DNA of 13,271 nt from Thermoflexales bacterium (GTDB lineage: Bacteria > Chloroflexota > Anaerolineae > Fen-1058). Below, piece after piece: positions 5,652 through 11,740 of the stretch. The DNA lies in NCBI GenBank assembly GCA_016931085.1, contig JAFGFO010000148.1, forward strand, positions 1 to 13,271, in the 5' to 3' direction. Position numbers and translations under genes: made by a program. Under the pieces are notes generated by a model. It did not search any database. It was not told the DNA's origin and saw only the letters and a program-made list of their open reading frames with translations. Positions within the stretch are counted from its first letter, which is position 1. Every line of letters begins with the position of its first letter.

Positions 5652-5718
5652 AAAAAACTCGCCGGTTTGCACGCAAACGGCAAGATTAAAACTCGTCTAA
5701 CTCGCCCCGTGGGCGAGT
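5652..5718 (-). promoter_or_regulatory. Attenuator-like leader of the SSB-like gene
   Basis: In minus-strand order, a first hairpin ACTCGCCC (5718-5711) / GGGCGAGT (5707-5700) is followed by a second one. The second pairs GCCG (5681-5678) and TTTGC (5677-5673) with GCAAA (5670-5666) and CGGC (5664-5661), with one bulged base, then GAG and six T (5657-5652). The second is an intrinsic terminator ending 32 bases before the ATG at 5619. The sequence GGCGAGT occurs both in hairpin 1 and across the terminator's 3' side (5663-5657), so ACTCGCC can pair with either copy. Pairing with the second copy would disrupt the terminator. It could instead simply terminate an upstream transcript. Confidence 0.5.
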
Positions 5719-5867
5719 CAAATTGATTCGTTTGTTTCAGTTGTTAAGGACCTGCAACAGCCTCCCCCTATTGAGAGGCTCGCCGCATCGGCGTCTTGTG
5801 CCAGGTAGATTGCTAACAGGCACAGGACGCCGGTCAAAGTGGCCGGTTCGTCTCTTATTCGCACGGC
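5719..5867 (-). other. Non-coding structured region upstream of the SSB-like gene
   Basis: No gene is supported here. A 13-bp stem (5790-5802 with 5819-5831, one G-T pair) stands out. Smaller stems include gcctc...gaggc near 5760-5779 and ccgg...ccgg near 5830-5845. The region lies between the small ORF ending at 5868 and the attenuator-like leader, on the same strand. It may belong to one long structured 5' leader or be the 3' end of an upstream transcript. Confidence 0.4.
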
Positions 5868-5987
5868 CTACAATTTGTTGAGCCGCGACAGCCAGTGAAA
5901 GAACCATCGCAACACAACCAGGCTGTACAGTCGCGCCACGGTAAACTCGATGGCGAGAACAAGGGCGACAAACGTCAGGCTACGCAC
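5868..5987 (-). CDS. Possible 39-aa membrane peptide
   Basis: A GTG start at 5987 has a purine-rich site (aaaggggg) about 8 bases upstream and encodes 39 residues. A hydrophobic stretch (LTFVALVLAIEF, then LYSLVVLRWFFHWL) could form one membrane helix, followed by a basic tail ending RLNKL. A longer in-frame version from a GTG at 6173 has no ribosome site and a low-complexity N-terminus, so the short form is preferred. No family is recognised. Without comparative data this could be an open frame by chance. Confidence 0.3.
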   Translation of the reverse strand: MRSLTFVALVLAIEFTVARLYSLVVLRWFFHWLSRLNKL

Positions 5988-6201
5988 GCTCTCACCCCCT
6001 TTCACCGAAAGTGGGGCACGCAGCGCAACCCTCCACCGGCCAAGTGCCGGTCTCAGCCACACCTCGACGCCCCCAGGCAGCCGGCCACCCCCCGATGACC
6101 AACTGCCTGAGAATGTCGAAGCGACCGCCGACACTCGCCGGCTCAAGCCACTTTGAACAGCGCCGGCAACCACGATTTGAATTTGTAAGGTGCGTACAAA
6201 T
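5988..6201. other. Intergenic stretch, no gene seen
   Basis: Open frames on both strands are short, Pro/Arg/Ser-rich and lack ribosome sites. No strong promoter, palindrome or repeat was recognised before the terminator beginning at 6202. Confidence 0.5.
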
Positions 6202-6240
6202 AAAAAAGCGCTCTCCCTGCCTCATTCGCAGATAGAGCGC
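6202..6240 (-). terminator. Intrinsic terminator of the pilin operon
   Basis: GCGCTCT (6240-6234) pairs with AGAGCGC (6214-6208); nested inside, CTGC (6231-6228) pairs with GCAG (6220-6217). Six T follow on the minus strand (6207-6202). This is a textbook Rho-independent terminator, about 50 bases beyond the stop of the last operon gene at 6293. A short hairpin (6266-6271 with 6278-6283) lies between. Confidence 0.88.
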
Positions 6241-6292
6241 CCTCGCGCACTGTATTTACTTGTAAGCGTCTGGCCATAGACGCGGCCCGGCT

Positions 6293-7495
6293 CTACCGGA
6301 TGATCGTCGTCTGCATCAGGTACACCGGCACTTGTACGGTCGTTGTCTGGGAGCGCCGGCCACACGTGCCGTCAGCCCACACGCGCATCGTCACGTCGTA
6401 CCAGCCCGGATCTTGTACCTGGGCACGCACGAACCCCAACCTGTAACCAGGCGTCAGCGAACCAGCCACCGTCCAAGGATAGCTGCCCTTGATCGTCGCG
6501 CCAGGATAGCGCACAGACAGATCATTCGTTATCCAGTCGCGGCTGGTCTGAGTTAGGTTGAAAACAGCCTCGACGCTTACCACGTTATCCGTCAGGTCCA
6601 GGAATTTTTGCTCGCAAATGGCGACCCGGTGGCCATCCCGGCCGTTGTTGGTTGTGCAGTGAATGTGATTGGGGTTGCTTACATCGTACCCTTCAGCACA
6701 ACTCCAATCGCGCCAATAACGTCCCCACGTGTGAGCCGCGTTACACGGAAAGTTGACCGTGTCGCCCTCGGGCCCGCAAAACTCTCGCGTCACCCTCTCC
6801 CACCAATAGTACCTGCAGCCAGGCTGGGCCGACTGAACGACGAGCGACACGCCCTCCCGGTCGGGGTCTTGGCCGACGACGATCGGATTGGGCGGGGTGT
6901 ACGTGACACCCAACGTAAATGCCAGCGGTGATGTGCTAGGCCCTGGGCAGCGCAGCGGATCGCTCGGGTCAGGCGTGGCCGTCGGCGGCGGGGTGGGACC
7001 TGGGGTAGGTGTCCCCATCGCGCAGGTGTCAGTGTGGGCAAAGTTCCAGCCCTCCCAAGAAGGAGAGTTCCACGCCTCTACCCAATACACATTGATAGGA
7101 GTGGTGGTGACGTCCATCCCGTCGTACTTCCAGTACGAATAGAAAATGCCATTGTGGTGCCACGTGCCGGCCGCCCACTGGCCGTCGCCGCACTTTTGAC
7201 GGGGCCGCTCCCCCACCGGCAAGCCGGATGGCGGGCTGCCGTCACCCTCGCCGTGAGCGCGATCCACGCGATCGGGGACACGCTCGAACAACGCAGACTC
7301 GACGTTAGGTACCCACTCGGAGCTGCATGTCGAGCCGGAGCAGCCGGATGCTTGGAGATACCAGGTCACGTGAGACCAACCATCGGGCGACGTGTACGTC
7401 ATCACGTGATTGTAACTGCCGCTCTGGGCAAAAGACGACCTCACACCCAGCAGCAAAAGAACACAGACAGACAATTGAACCAGTCGCTTGGGCAC
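6293..7495 (-). CDS. Large Cys-rich secreted protein of the pilin operon
   Basis: 400 aa with a GTG start (ggggg stretch upstream). A signal peptide is clear: Lys-Arg at 3-4, a hydrophobic core 6-18 and likely cleavage after SSFA at residue 23. An N-terminal domain (about 24-162) is rich in Trp, Tyr and Gly. A linker of about 20 residues (TPTPGPTPPPTATPDPSDP) then leads to a C-terminal domain (about 180-400) with beta-strand-like pattern. The mature protein has twelve cysteines, an even number that fits disulfides in an exported protein. No enzyme motif was recognised. As the last gene of the Tad-like operon, 20 bp after the lipoprotein gene, it is a candidate pilus-associated or surface-binding protein; that role is inferred from position only. 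Confidence 0.75.
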   Translation of the reverse strand: MPKRLVQLSVCVLLLLGVRSSFAQSGSYNHVMTYTSPDGWSHVTWYLQASGCSGSTCSSEWVPNVESALFERVPDRVDRAHGEGDGSPPSGLPVGERPRQKCGDGQWAAGTWHHNGIFYSYWKYDGMDVTTTPINVYWVEAWNSPSWEGWNFAHTDTCAMGTPTPGPTPPPTATPDPSDPLRCPGPSTSPLAFTLGVTYTPPNPIVVGQDPDREGVSLVVQSAQPGCRYYWWERVTREFCGPEGDTVNFPCNAAHTWGRYWRDWSCAEGYDVSNPNHIHCTTNNGRDGHRVAICEQKFLDLTDNVVSVEAVFNLTQTSRDWITNDLSVRYPGATIKGSYPWTVAGSLTPGYRLGFVRAQVQDPGWYDVTMRVWADGTCGRRSQTTTVQVPVYLMQTTIIR

Positions 7496-7515
7496 CGCTC
7501 ACCCCCTATTCACAA

Positions 7516-8256
7516 TCACTTCCACAAGGCAATCCATACCCGCTCGTAAGCAGGTTTGCCATCCACCGTGCCGGCACGCCTGGCCGAAGATGCTCCAACT
7601 CGCGCCGGCAGGCTCGTGGGCGATGTCCCCCATAGATCGAGCGCCTTGAGCGCTTTGCAATCGGTCGTCTGGTCAATGGGCAGGCTGCCATATTCGTCGG
7701 TGTACACCAGCGGCTTGGACACGCGCACCTCGAAGCCTTGGGCCTGGAGGTCCGCCACTGCCTTGTCGAAGGCAGCCTTATCGTCCAGCTTGGAAATCAA
7801 GTCCGTGATCTCGGTGGCCGGCGCTACTCGGGGTTTCAACCCTTGATTGTCACACCGCCAAGCAAGAATCACGTGGCCAATCATCGCGTCTTGGCGTTCC
7901 TCCCACTTGGATGGCGCCTCCAGCGTCTTGCCCCACAGCACGCCGGGCAGATCACTCTGAAGAGCCGGGACGCCGCCGGTCGTGGTGGTGACCACCTTGG
8001 CCGTGGGCGTGATCGCCGGACTGCCGCTCACAGGCGCGGCTACCGTCTCCATCGGCGGCAGGGTAGGCTCTGGTGCCTTGGGTGGCTCAGGCGTCACCGT
8101 TGGTGCGCTGGCCGCGGCCGTCGCTGCCTCGACCTCGGTCAAGGGCTGCGCGGCTGTAGTCGCCGGCGCAACTTGAGGATTACCTCCGCCGCACGCGGCC
8201 AGGAGCAAGCCCAAAACGGATACGAACGCGATTTTTGCAAACGTTGACTTTAACAT
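7516..8256 (-). CDS. Ala/Pro/Thr-rich lipoprotein of the pilin operon
   Basis: 246 aa. A signal peptide ends in a good lipobox LAAC with the lipidated Cys at 22, followed by GGG. Residues about 27-92 form a low-complexity linker rich in Ala, Thr, Pro and Val that would hold the C-terminal domain (about 98-246) away from the membrane. That domain contains a single stretch with W-R-C-D-N and several charged helices (ITDLISKLDDKAAFDKAV), but no family was recognised. The start has a gagaggt ribosome site. It lies 10 bp after the TadG-like gene and 20 bp before the secreted-protein gene, so it is part of the operon. It could be an anchor or assembly factor for the pilus. Confidence 0.75.
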   Translation of the reverse strand: MLKSTFAKIAFVSVLGLLLAACGGGNPQVAPATTAAQPLTEVEAATAAASAPTVTPEPPKAPEPTLPPMETVAAPVSGSPAITPTAKVVTTTTGGVPALQSDLPGVLWGKTLEAPSKWEERQDAMIGHVILAWRCDNQGLKPRVAPATEITDLISKLDDKAAFDKAVADLQAQGFEVRVSKPLVYTDEYGSLPIDQTTDCKALKALDLWGTSPTSLPARVGASSARRAGTVDGKPAYERVWIALWK

Positions 8257-8266
8257 CTTTACCTCT

Positions 8267-8698
8267 CTAGTTTCGATTGAGTCTCAATTCCGACGTGCCC
8301 TCCGCGCTGATGCGGAGCTGGGAACCATACAACAGCGACCTCTGCACGGTCGCGCTCAAGCCTACCCTCACGGTGTTGGCCGTCTCGTCCACGACGATGA
8401 AATCCAGTTGAGGATAGATTTGTTTGGCGAACAAATAGGCCGAGTTGGCCTGCGCCACCTGCGTCGCCACCGATGGCGCGTCGGGCAGTAACTGCACCAC
8501 ACTGCTGTGCTTCCACGCATATACGTCGGCCATCTGCGCCCCAGCCTCGGCCGCGGCGTCAGCCGCCTTTTGCAGTTCACCCCGCGCCCAGGCCACCCGC
8601 ACCAGGTCGGCGGCCGCCACAGATAACGGCAAAATGACAAAGGCCAGGACAAGTGCTACGTAAGCGTAAGAAAAGCCGCCTTCTTTGTGCGTTTTCAT
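8267..8698 (-). CDS. TadG-like pilus assembly protein
   Basis: 143 aa from an ATG at 8698 with a gggtgg ribosome site; a start 27 bases further up would overlap the TadE-like gene and is less likely. The N-terminus has the pattern of the Flp pilus-assembly TadG-like domain: GGFSYAYVALVLAFVILPLS (7-26) as a membrane helix, then D31-LVRVAWARGELQKAADAAAEAGAQ (31-55). The Leu-Gln-x-Ala-Ala-Asp-Ala-Ala motif is characteristic. The rest (about 60-143) is a short beta-rich region instead of the long von Willebrand-type domain of classic TadG, so this is a minimal version. It would sit in the cell envelope as a minor pilus component or assembly factor. Confidence 0.78.
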   Translation of the reverse strand: MKTHKEGGFSYAYVALVLAFVILPLSVAAADLVRVAWARGELQKAADAAAEAGAQMADVYAWKHSSVVQLLPDAPSVATQVAQANSAYLFAKQIYPQLDFIVVDETANTVRVGLSATVQRSLLYGSQLRISAEGTSELRLNRN

Positions 8699-8718
8699 TC
8701 TATACCACCCGCAGTCCC

Positions 8719-9138
8719 TCACCACCCCTCGACCCGAAAGGCCGCCGTCGCCTGGCCGGAAAAATCACGGTCGAGCAGGCCCGGATAGAGAATGGCAAAG
8801 CCGCGAAACCAATTGGGAGCCGCCCAATTGACCTGGACGATCACCACGTCGCCGGCTTGACTGCCGCCGCGCACGACGGTGGTCGTATACGTGCCGTACC
8901 CAAAGTTCGCCGCCAGGCTGTTGGCCGTGCTGACAGCAATGGCGCTTCGATCGGCCGCCGTCCCTTGCGTGACACTTGCCACCCGAGCCGCACGCTGGGC
9001 AATATGGTTGGCCGTGTTGGCCGTCCAGGCCGCCATCGCCACGCTGATCAGAGCCGCGATCAACAAGCTAATAATCGGTAGCACGATCGCGGCCTCGGCC
9101 ATGTCGCCCCGCTTGTCGTCGAAAAATCTCGCCAACAT
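8719..9138 (-). CDS. TadE-like pseudopilin
   Basis: 139 aa. After a short charged head the sequence DDKRGDMAEAAIVLPIISLL (7-26) matches the TadE-like domain: an Arg-Gly before the helix, a Glu near its start, a Pro in the helix, and about 22 hydrophobic residues. Helical residues 40-58 (NTANHIAQRAARVASV) follow, then a beta-rich C-terminal part. TadE-type proteins are minor pseudopilins cleaved by the prepilin peptidase in Flp/Tad pilus biogenesis. The shared RGDMAE motif with both pilins of this operon supports processing by the same peptidase. The ribosome site gggggcgag is strong. It starts 10 bp after the stop of the nearest pilin gene. Confidence 0.82.
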   Translation of the reverse strand: MLARFFDDKRGDMAEAAIVLPIISLLIAALISVAMAAWTANTANHIAQRAARVASVTQGTAADRSAIAVSTANSLAANFGYGTYTTTVVRGGSQAGDVVIVQVNWAAPNWFRGFAILYPGLLDRDFSGQATAAFRVEGW

Positions 9139-9148
9139 CTCGCCCCCT

Positions 9149-9301
9149 TCAATTGACTGTCACGCGGCTGAACCAGGTCGCAATCTTGCTGCCCAAGGCC
9201 TGCCACATGGCAATCGTCGCCAGGACGATAATGACCGCCACCAAGGCTTTTTCGGCCATGTCGCCGCGCTCGTCGCGGATAAAGCGCTCCAGTTGCTCCA
9301 C
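9149..9301 (-). CDS. Flp-type pilin 1 (50 aa, GTG start)
   Basis: This short gene starts with GTG at 9301 behind a ggagaga ribosome site and encodes 50 residues. A charged head FIRDERGDMAEKA is followed by a hydrophobic helix LVAVIIVLATIAMWQALGSK and the tail IATWFSRVTVN. Length, the single helix beginning at the Gly-x3-Glu site and the lack of a cleaved Sec-type signal all fit Flp-type pilins, the structural subunit of Tad pili. It is about 74% identical to pilin 2 over the 42 central residues (31 matches counted by eye), so the pair is a tandem duplication. It lies 65 bp downstream of pilin 2, across a hairpin. Confidence 0.75.
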   Translation of the reverse strand: MEQLERFIRDERGDMAEKALVAVIIVLATIAMWQALGSKIATWFSRVTVN

Positions 9302-9320
9302 TGCTCTCTCCAGTGGCGCG

Positions 9321-9340
9321 GGGAGGTCCCGACGCCTCCC
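9321..9340 (-). repeat. Hairpin between the two pilin cistrons
   Basis: gggagg (9321-9326) pairs with cctccc (9335-9340) around an 8-base loop, with flanking ggcg/cgcc that may extend the stem. It occupies the only sizeable gap inside the operon (65 bp), just upstream of the pilin 1 ribosome site. It could protect or cleave the message so that the pilins accumulate at different levels. Confidence 0.5.
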
Positions 9341-9366
9341 TCACGCCTCAAAAAACACGGCCAGTT

Positions 9367-9519
9367 CTAGGTGTACGCGTTAGTGACGCGGCTGACCCAG
9401 GTCGCGATCCGGGAGCCTAGCGCTTGCCACATCGCCAGGGCAGCCAGGATGATCACGGCCAGCACGACGCCCTTCTCGGCCATGTCGCCGCGCTCATCGT
9501 GGATGAATTGCTCAAACAC
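9367..9519 (-). CDS. Flp-type pilin 2 (50 aa, GTG start)
   Basis: A GTG at 9519 is preceded at 6 bases by a near-perfect ribosome site (aggaggg), which decides the start; a much longer open frame in the same phase runs back into the prepilin peptidase gene and is not supported. The 50-residue product has the head FEQFIHDERGDMAEKG, the hydrophobic helix VVLAVIILAALAMWQALGSR and the tail IATWVSRVTNAYT. It is a close paralogue of pilin 1, with identical ERGDMAEK, AMWQALGS and IATW blocks. As the first pilin after the peptidase gene (14 bp apart) and with the better ribosome site, it may be the major subunit. Confidence 0.75.
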   Translation of the reverse strand: MFEQFIHDERGDMAEKGVVLAVIILAALAMWQALGSRIATWVSRVTNAYT

Positions 9520-9533
9520 TGTAACCCTCCTGT

Positions 9534-9989
9534 TCAAGAGAATAGTGATAACACAGGCAAAGCCTGATAGCCCGACGAGAACGTCGCAAGAAGCATCGAA
9601 AGGGAATACACCCAGACTCCCAGCGCAGTCGGGACCGCCGCCGGGAACCCAGGAGTAGAACGAACCAGACGCCTGACGAGATAATACACGGGGAACATTG
9701 CGCACAGCACCACCAAGAACGATGCCACAGGCCACACCAGCCACAGCCCCATCAGCACCTTGGCGTCGCCCCCGCCGTAAAAGCCATTCTGCCAGGCGAC
9801 ATAGATCAAGACCAGGCCGGCGACAGCCGCCAGCCAGGTGTCAGGCGCAGACAGACCGCTTACTGCACGGTACACCAGCGCCAAGGCTAACGCCGGAAGC
9901 GTCAGCTTGTTGGGTATCGTCCACGCGCGAGCGTCACAGACCGCGCAGACGGTAGCATATACCAATACAAGTGGAACAATCCACAACAT
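9534..9989 (-). CDS. tadV: TadV/CpaA-type prepilin peptidase
   Basis: 151 aa from an ATG at 9989, chosen because gagg lies 7 bases upstream; a TTG six bases earlier is the alternative. This is the short A24-family peptidase without the N-terminal methylase domain. Numbered from the ATG, the first catalytic Asp (D19) sits in CDARAWTIPN and the second (D75) in the GGGDAK loop, both at cytoplasmic ends of helices as in the family. About five or six membrane helices are visible. It should cleave the Flp-type pilins and the TadE-like protein after their Arg-Gly sites. It is the first gene of the operon, and its leader contains an intrinsic terminator. Confidence 0.87.
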   Translation of the reverse strand: MLWIVPLVLVYATVCAVCDARAWTIPNKLTLPALALALVYRAVSGLSAPDTWLAAVAGLVLIYVAWQNGFYGGGDAKVLMGLWLVWPVASFLVVLCAMFPVYYLVRRLVRSTPGFPAAVPTALGVWVYSLSMLLATFSSGYQALPVLSLFS

Positions 9990-10008
9990 TCCCAATCCTC
10001 GTTAAACG

Positions 10009-10051
10009 AAAAATGGCGCTCCCCCCCGTCCTATCCACGGGTTGAGCGCCA
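10009..10051 (-). terminator. Intrinsic terminator within the pilin-operon leader
   Basis: TGGCGCTC (10051-10044) pairs with GAGCGCCA (10021-10014); nested inside, CCCGT (10041-10037) pairs with ACGGG (10029-10025) around a 7-base loop. Five T follow on the minus strand (10013-10009). It reads into the operon, ending 19 bases before the prepilin peptidase ATG. The gene on the other side (10239) points away, so no upstream minus-strand gene in view needs terminating. A conditional attenuator is the simplest explanation. Confidence 0.7.
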
Positions 10052-10081
10052 CTGCGCAAACGTATGAACTAGATTATGCTT

Positions 10082-10111
10082 ATTCTACACCAAAAGCCGT
10101 TGCGTTGTCTA
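10082..10111 (-). promoter_or_regulatory. Candidate promoter of the pilin operon
   Basis: On the minus strand TAGACA (10111-10106, 5 of 6 to the -35 consensus) and TAGAAT (10087-10082, 5 of 6 to the -10 consensus) are 18 bp apart. Transcription would start near 10075 and cross the terminator at 10051-10009 before the first gene. The adjacent 10112-10238 holds an inverted repeat caaca-ttt-tgttg (about 10112-10124) and no supported gene. Confidence 0.4.
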
Positions 10112-10238
10112 CAACATTTTGTTGCGTGAGGCGGGACACCACCTGTTATTGTGACGCATACACGCTTAATGAGCAAAAACAGCCAATCCAGCAGCGACAA
10201 GTCTGCCGCTCACTCCCTGGTTTGACGGAGGTGGAAGA

Positions 10239-11648
10239 ATGGGGCATAATAGCGAGGAAATGGGGTTTCATAACACTTGGACGCCTTGGGGCAAATATCT
10301 CAGCATCGTCACACGCAGCCTGGTCTTGGCCCTGGCCGGCTGGCTAGCTTATGGGCTACTGTGCGCGCTGTGGACCGTCTTTTACCTGGGCGCACCAGCC
10401 TATGATTGGTCATGGTACCTACCCATCACCGTTCTACTGCCCGGCCTGTTGGTATGGCTGGCTTGGGGCAGGCCGCGCCAGCGCCAGGTGTTGGCCCTAT
10501 TCATCCCACTACTGGCCTGGGCCGCCCTTGGCTACAATGGCCTGGGGCAGGTGATCTACCTGTATCCCGGGCAGGCCCCCCCGACCAGGCTGTCATTCTG
10601 GACGCCTCCTATAGATTGGCGACAGACACCAGACAGTATACTCCAAGACCTGCACGCGGCCGGCGGGCGCGTCTATCTGTGGCCGGCCGTCAGCCCCATA
10701 CAAGCAGAACAAGGGGCTGCACTGGCAGAGGGGCTGCGGCGATTGGCCGAATACGATATCGAGGTGTACCTGGTGCCAGACAGCTCTAACTTTTTATCCG
10801 TCCCTATCCACCGCGAATGGATGGCCAGCGCGCACGACGCAGCCGCCTTTGCCCGGCGAGAAAAGCTGGGTAATGTGCGCGGCCTGGTCGGTGACGTCGA
10901 GCAGCCTATGCACACACGGCCGGATATCGCCGCCGCCGAGCGTGCCAATTTTGATCAGAGCGTACTCAATTTACGCCAGTTTATCGACGAGATGCACCGC
11001 GAGTACCCAGAGCTGCGCACCGGCATCACGGCTACATGGATTCATTACGTAGATGGGCTAGATGGCGATGCAGATTGGTCTGTGATCTTGCGCAGCCCGG
11101 CCGATCCTCCGGCAGAATGGGACTTTGTGAACGTGATGACCTATTCGTCGTACTTTCCGCCTGCCTGGCGCGCCTATTACGTCTACTTGATCGAACGCGC
11201 CATGGCACGGCGCTACCAGGAAGCATCCGCAACCGGCTTGTGTTCTACAGGCTACCCTGACAATCGGGTCAGCTACCTGATTGGGTTGGTCGGCGGCGGG
11301 TTTCCCGGCGAGTCGGTGTTAACCTTTGACCAGTTGGTGCGCGATGCACGCCTGAGCCGGGCATTGGGCGCATGCGAGATCGTCGTGTTTCAGCTCCAAG
11401 GAGCGCTCCGCGCGTTTGGGGATGATTTCGTGGGGCGGTTCACAGCAGCAGTCAACGACGTACCACCCAGTATGAAGCTGGAGATACCCTTTTCACGTCC
11501 GGCCTCACTCATGCTGTATGGCATTGCCCTGATCGACGCCCTGCTGGACGTGCGTGGACGGTGGGGGTGGCTGTGGCTCGGATGGTTGATTCTGAGCGGC
11601 TTGATTGCTGCCAGCCGTTCAGCCCGTGAGGTGGTATTTGGGGGCTGA
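10239..11648 (+). CDS. Membrane protein with GH18-like TIM-barrel domain
   Basis: 469 aa. Three N-terminal hydrophobic helices (about 24-50, 59-78, 84-104) anchor the protein. A soluble domain of about 300 residues (110-405) follows, then two C-terminal helices (about 423-437 and 443-458). The soluble domain shows barrel strand ends seen in GH18-like and related barrels: GRVYLWPA (143-150), VYLVPD, RGLVGDVEQP (214-223) with a possible catalytic Asp219/Glu221 pair, TGITATW (261-267) and DFVNVMTYSSYF (295-306). I infer a glycoside-hydrolase-like fold acting on a surface or cell-wall glycan; the substrate is unknown and activity is not proven. The ribosome site ggaggtgg lies about 4 bases upstream of the ATG. 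It is divergent from the pilin operon and 92 bp before the PAS sensor. Confidence 0.72.
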   Translation: MGHNSEEMGFHNTWTPWGKYLSIVTRSLVLALAGWLAYGLLCALWTVFYLGAPAYDWSWYLPITVLLPGLLVWLAWGRPRQRQVLALFIPLLAWAALGYNGLGQVIYLYPGQAPPTRLSFWTPPIDWRQTPDSILQDLHAAGGRVYLWPAVSPIQAEQGAALAEGLRRLAEYDIEVYLVPDSSNFLSVPIHREWMASAHDAAAFARREKLGNVRGLVGDVEQPMHTRPDIAAAERANFDQSVLNLRQFIDEMHREYPELRTGITATWIHYVDGLDGDADWSVILRSPADPPAEWDFVNVMTYSSYFPPAWRAYYVYLIERAMARRYQEASATGLCSTGYPDNRVSYLIGLVGGGFPGESVLTFDQLVRDARLSRALGACEIVVFQLQGALRAFGDDFVGRFTAAVNDVPPSMKLEIPFSRPASLMLYGIALIDALLDVRGRWGWLWLGWLILSGLIAASRSAREVVFGG

Positions 11649-11654
11649 ATAGAG

Positions 11655-11660
11655 TATAAT
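11655..11660 (+). promoter_or_regulatory. Possible -10 box for the PAS sensor gene
   Basis: A perfect TATAAT lies 80 bases before the sensor's ATG. No good -35 box was found 16-18 bp upstream, so the promoter is tentative. The gap to the gene holds no other feature except the ribosome site (aggggga) before 11741. Confidence 0.3.
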
Positions 11661-11740
11661 TTGACCATTGACGCAGATCAGGGGGAATGCCCGAATAGCT
11701 GACTATTTTCGAGGGGAGTACGGTTTCTTTAGGGGGAGCT

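Noticed and set aside
7034..8256. Long plus-strand frames opposite the secreted protein and the lipoprotein
   Set aside because: Arg/His/Gly-rich products with no domains; the minus strand has signal peptides, a lipobox and operon spacing.
9520..9744. Longer version of pilin 2 starting within the prepilin peptidase gene
   Set aside because: The extension overlaps a well-supported gene in another frame. The GTG at 9519 has a near-perfect ribosome site, and the resulting length matches pilin 1.
9990..10140. Known cyclic-di-GMP riboswitch in the pilin-operon leader
   Set aside because: The leader is short and I could not recognise the conserved cyclic-di-GMP aptamer core. Only a terminator hairpin is supported.
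10042..10347. 101-aa plus-strand frame upstream of the GH18-like gene
   Set aside because: It starts inside the leader terminator with no ribosome site and overlaps the supported start at 10239, which has ggaggtgg.
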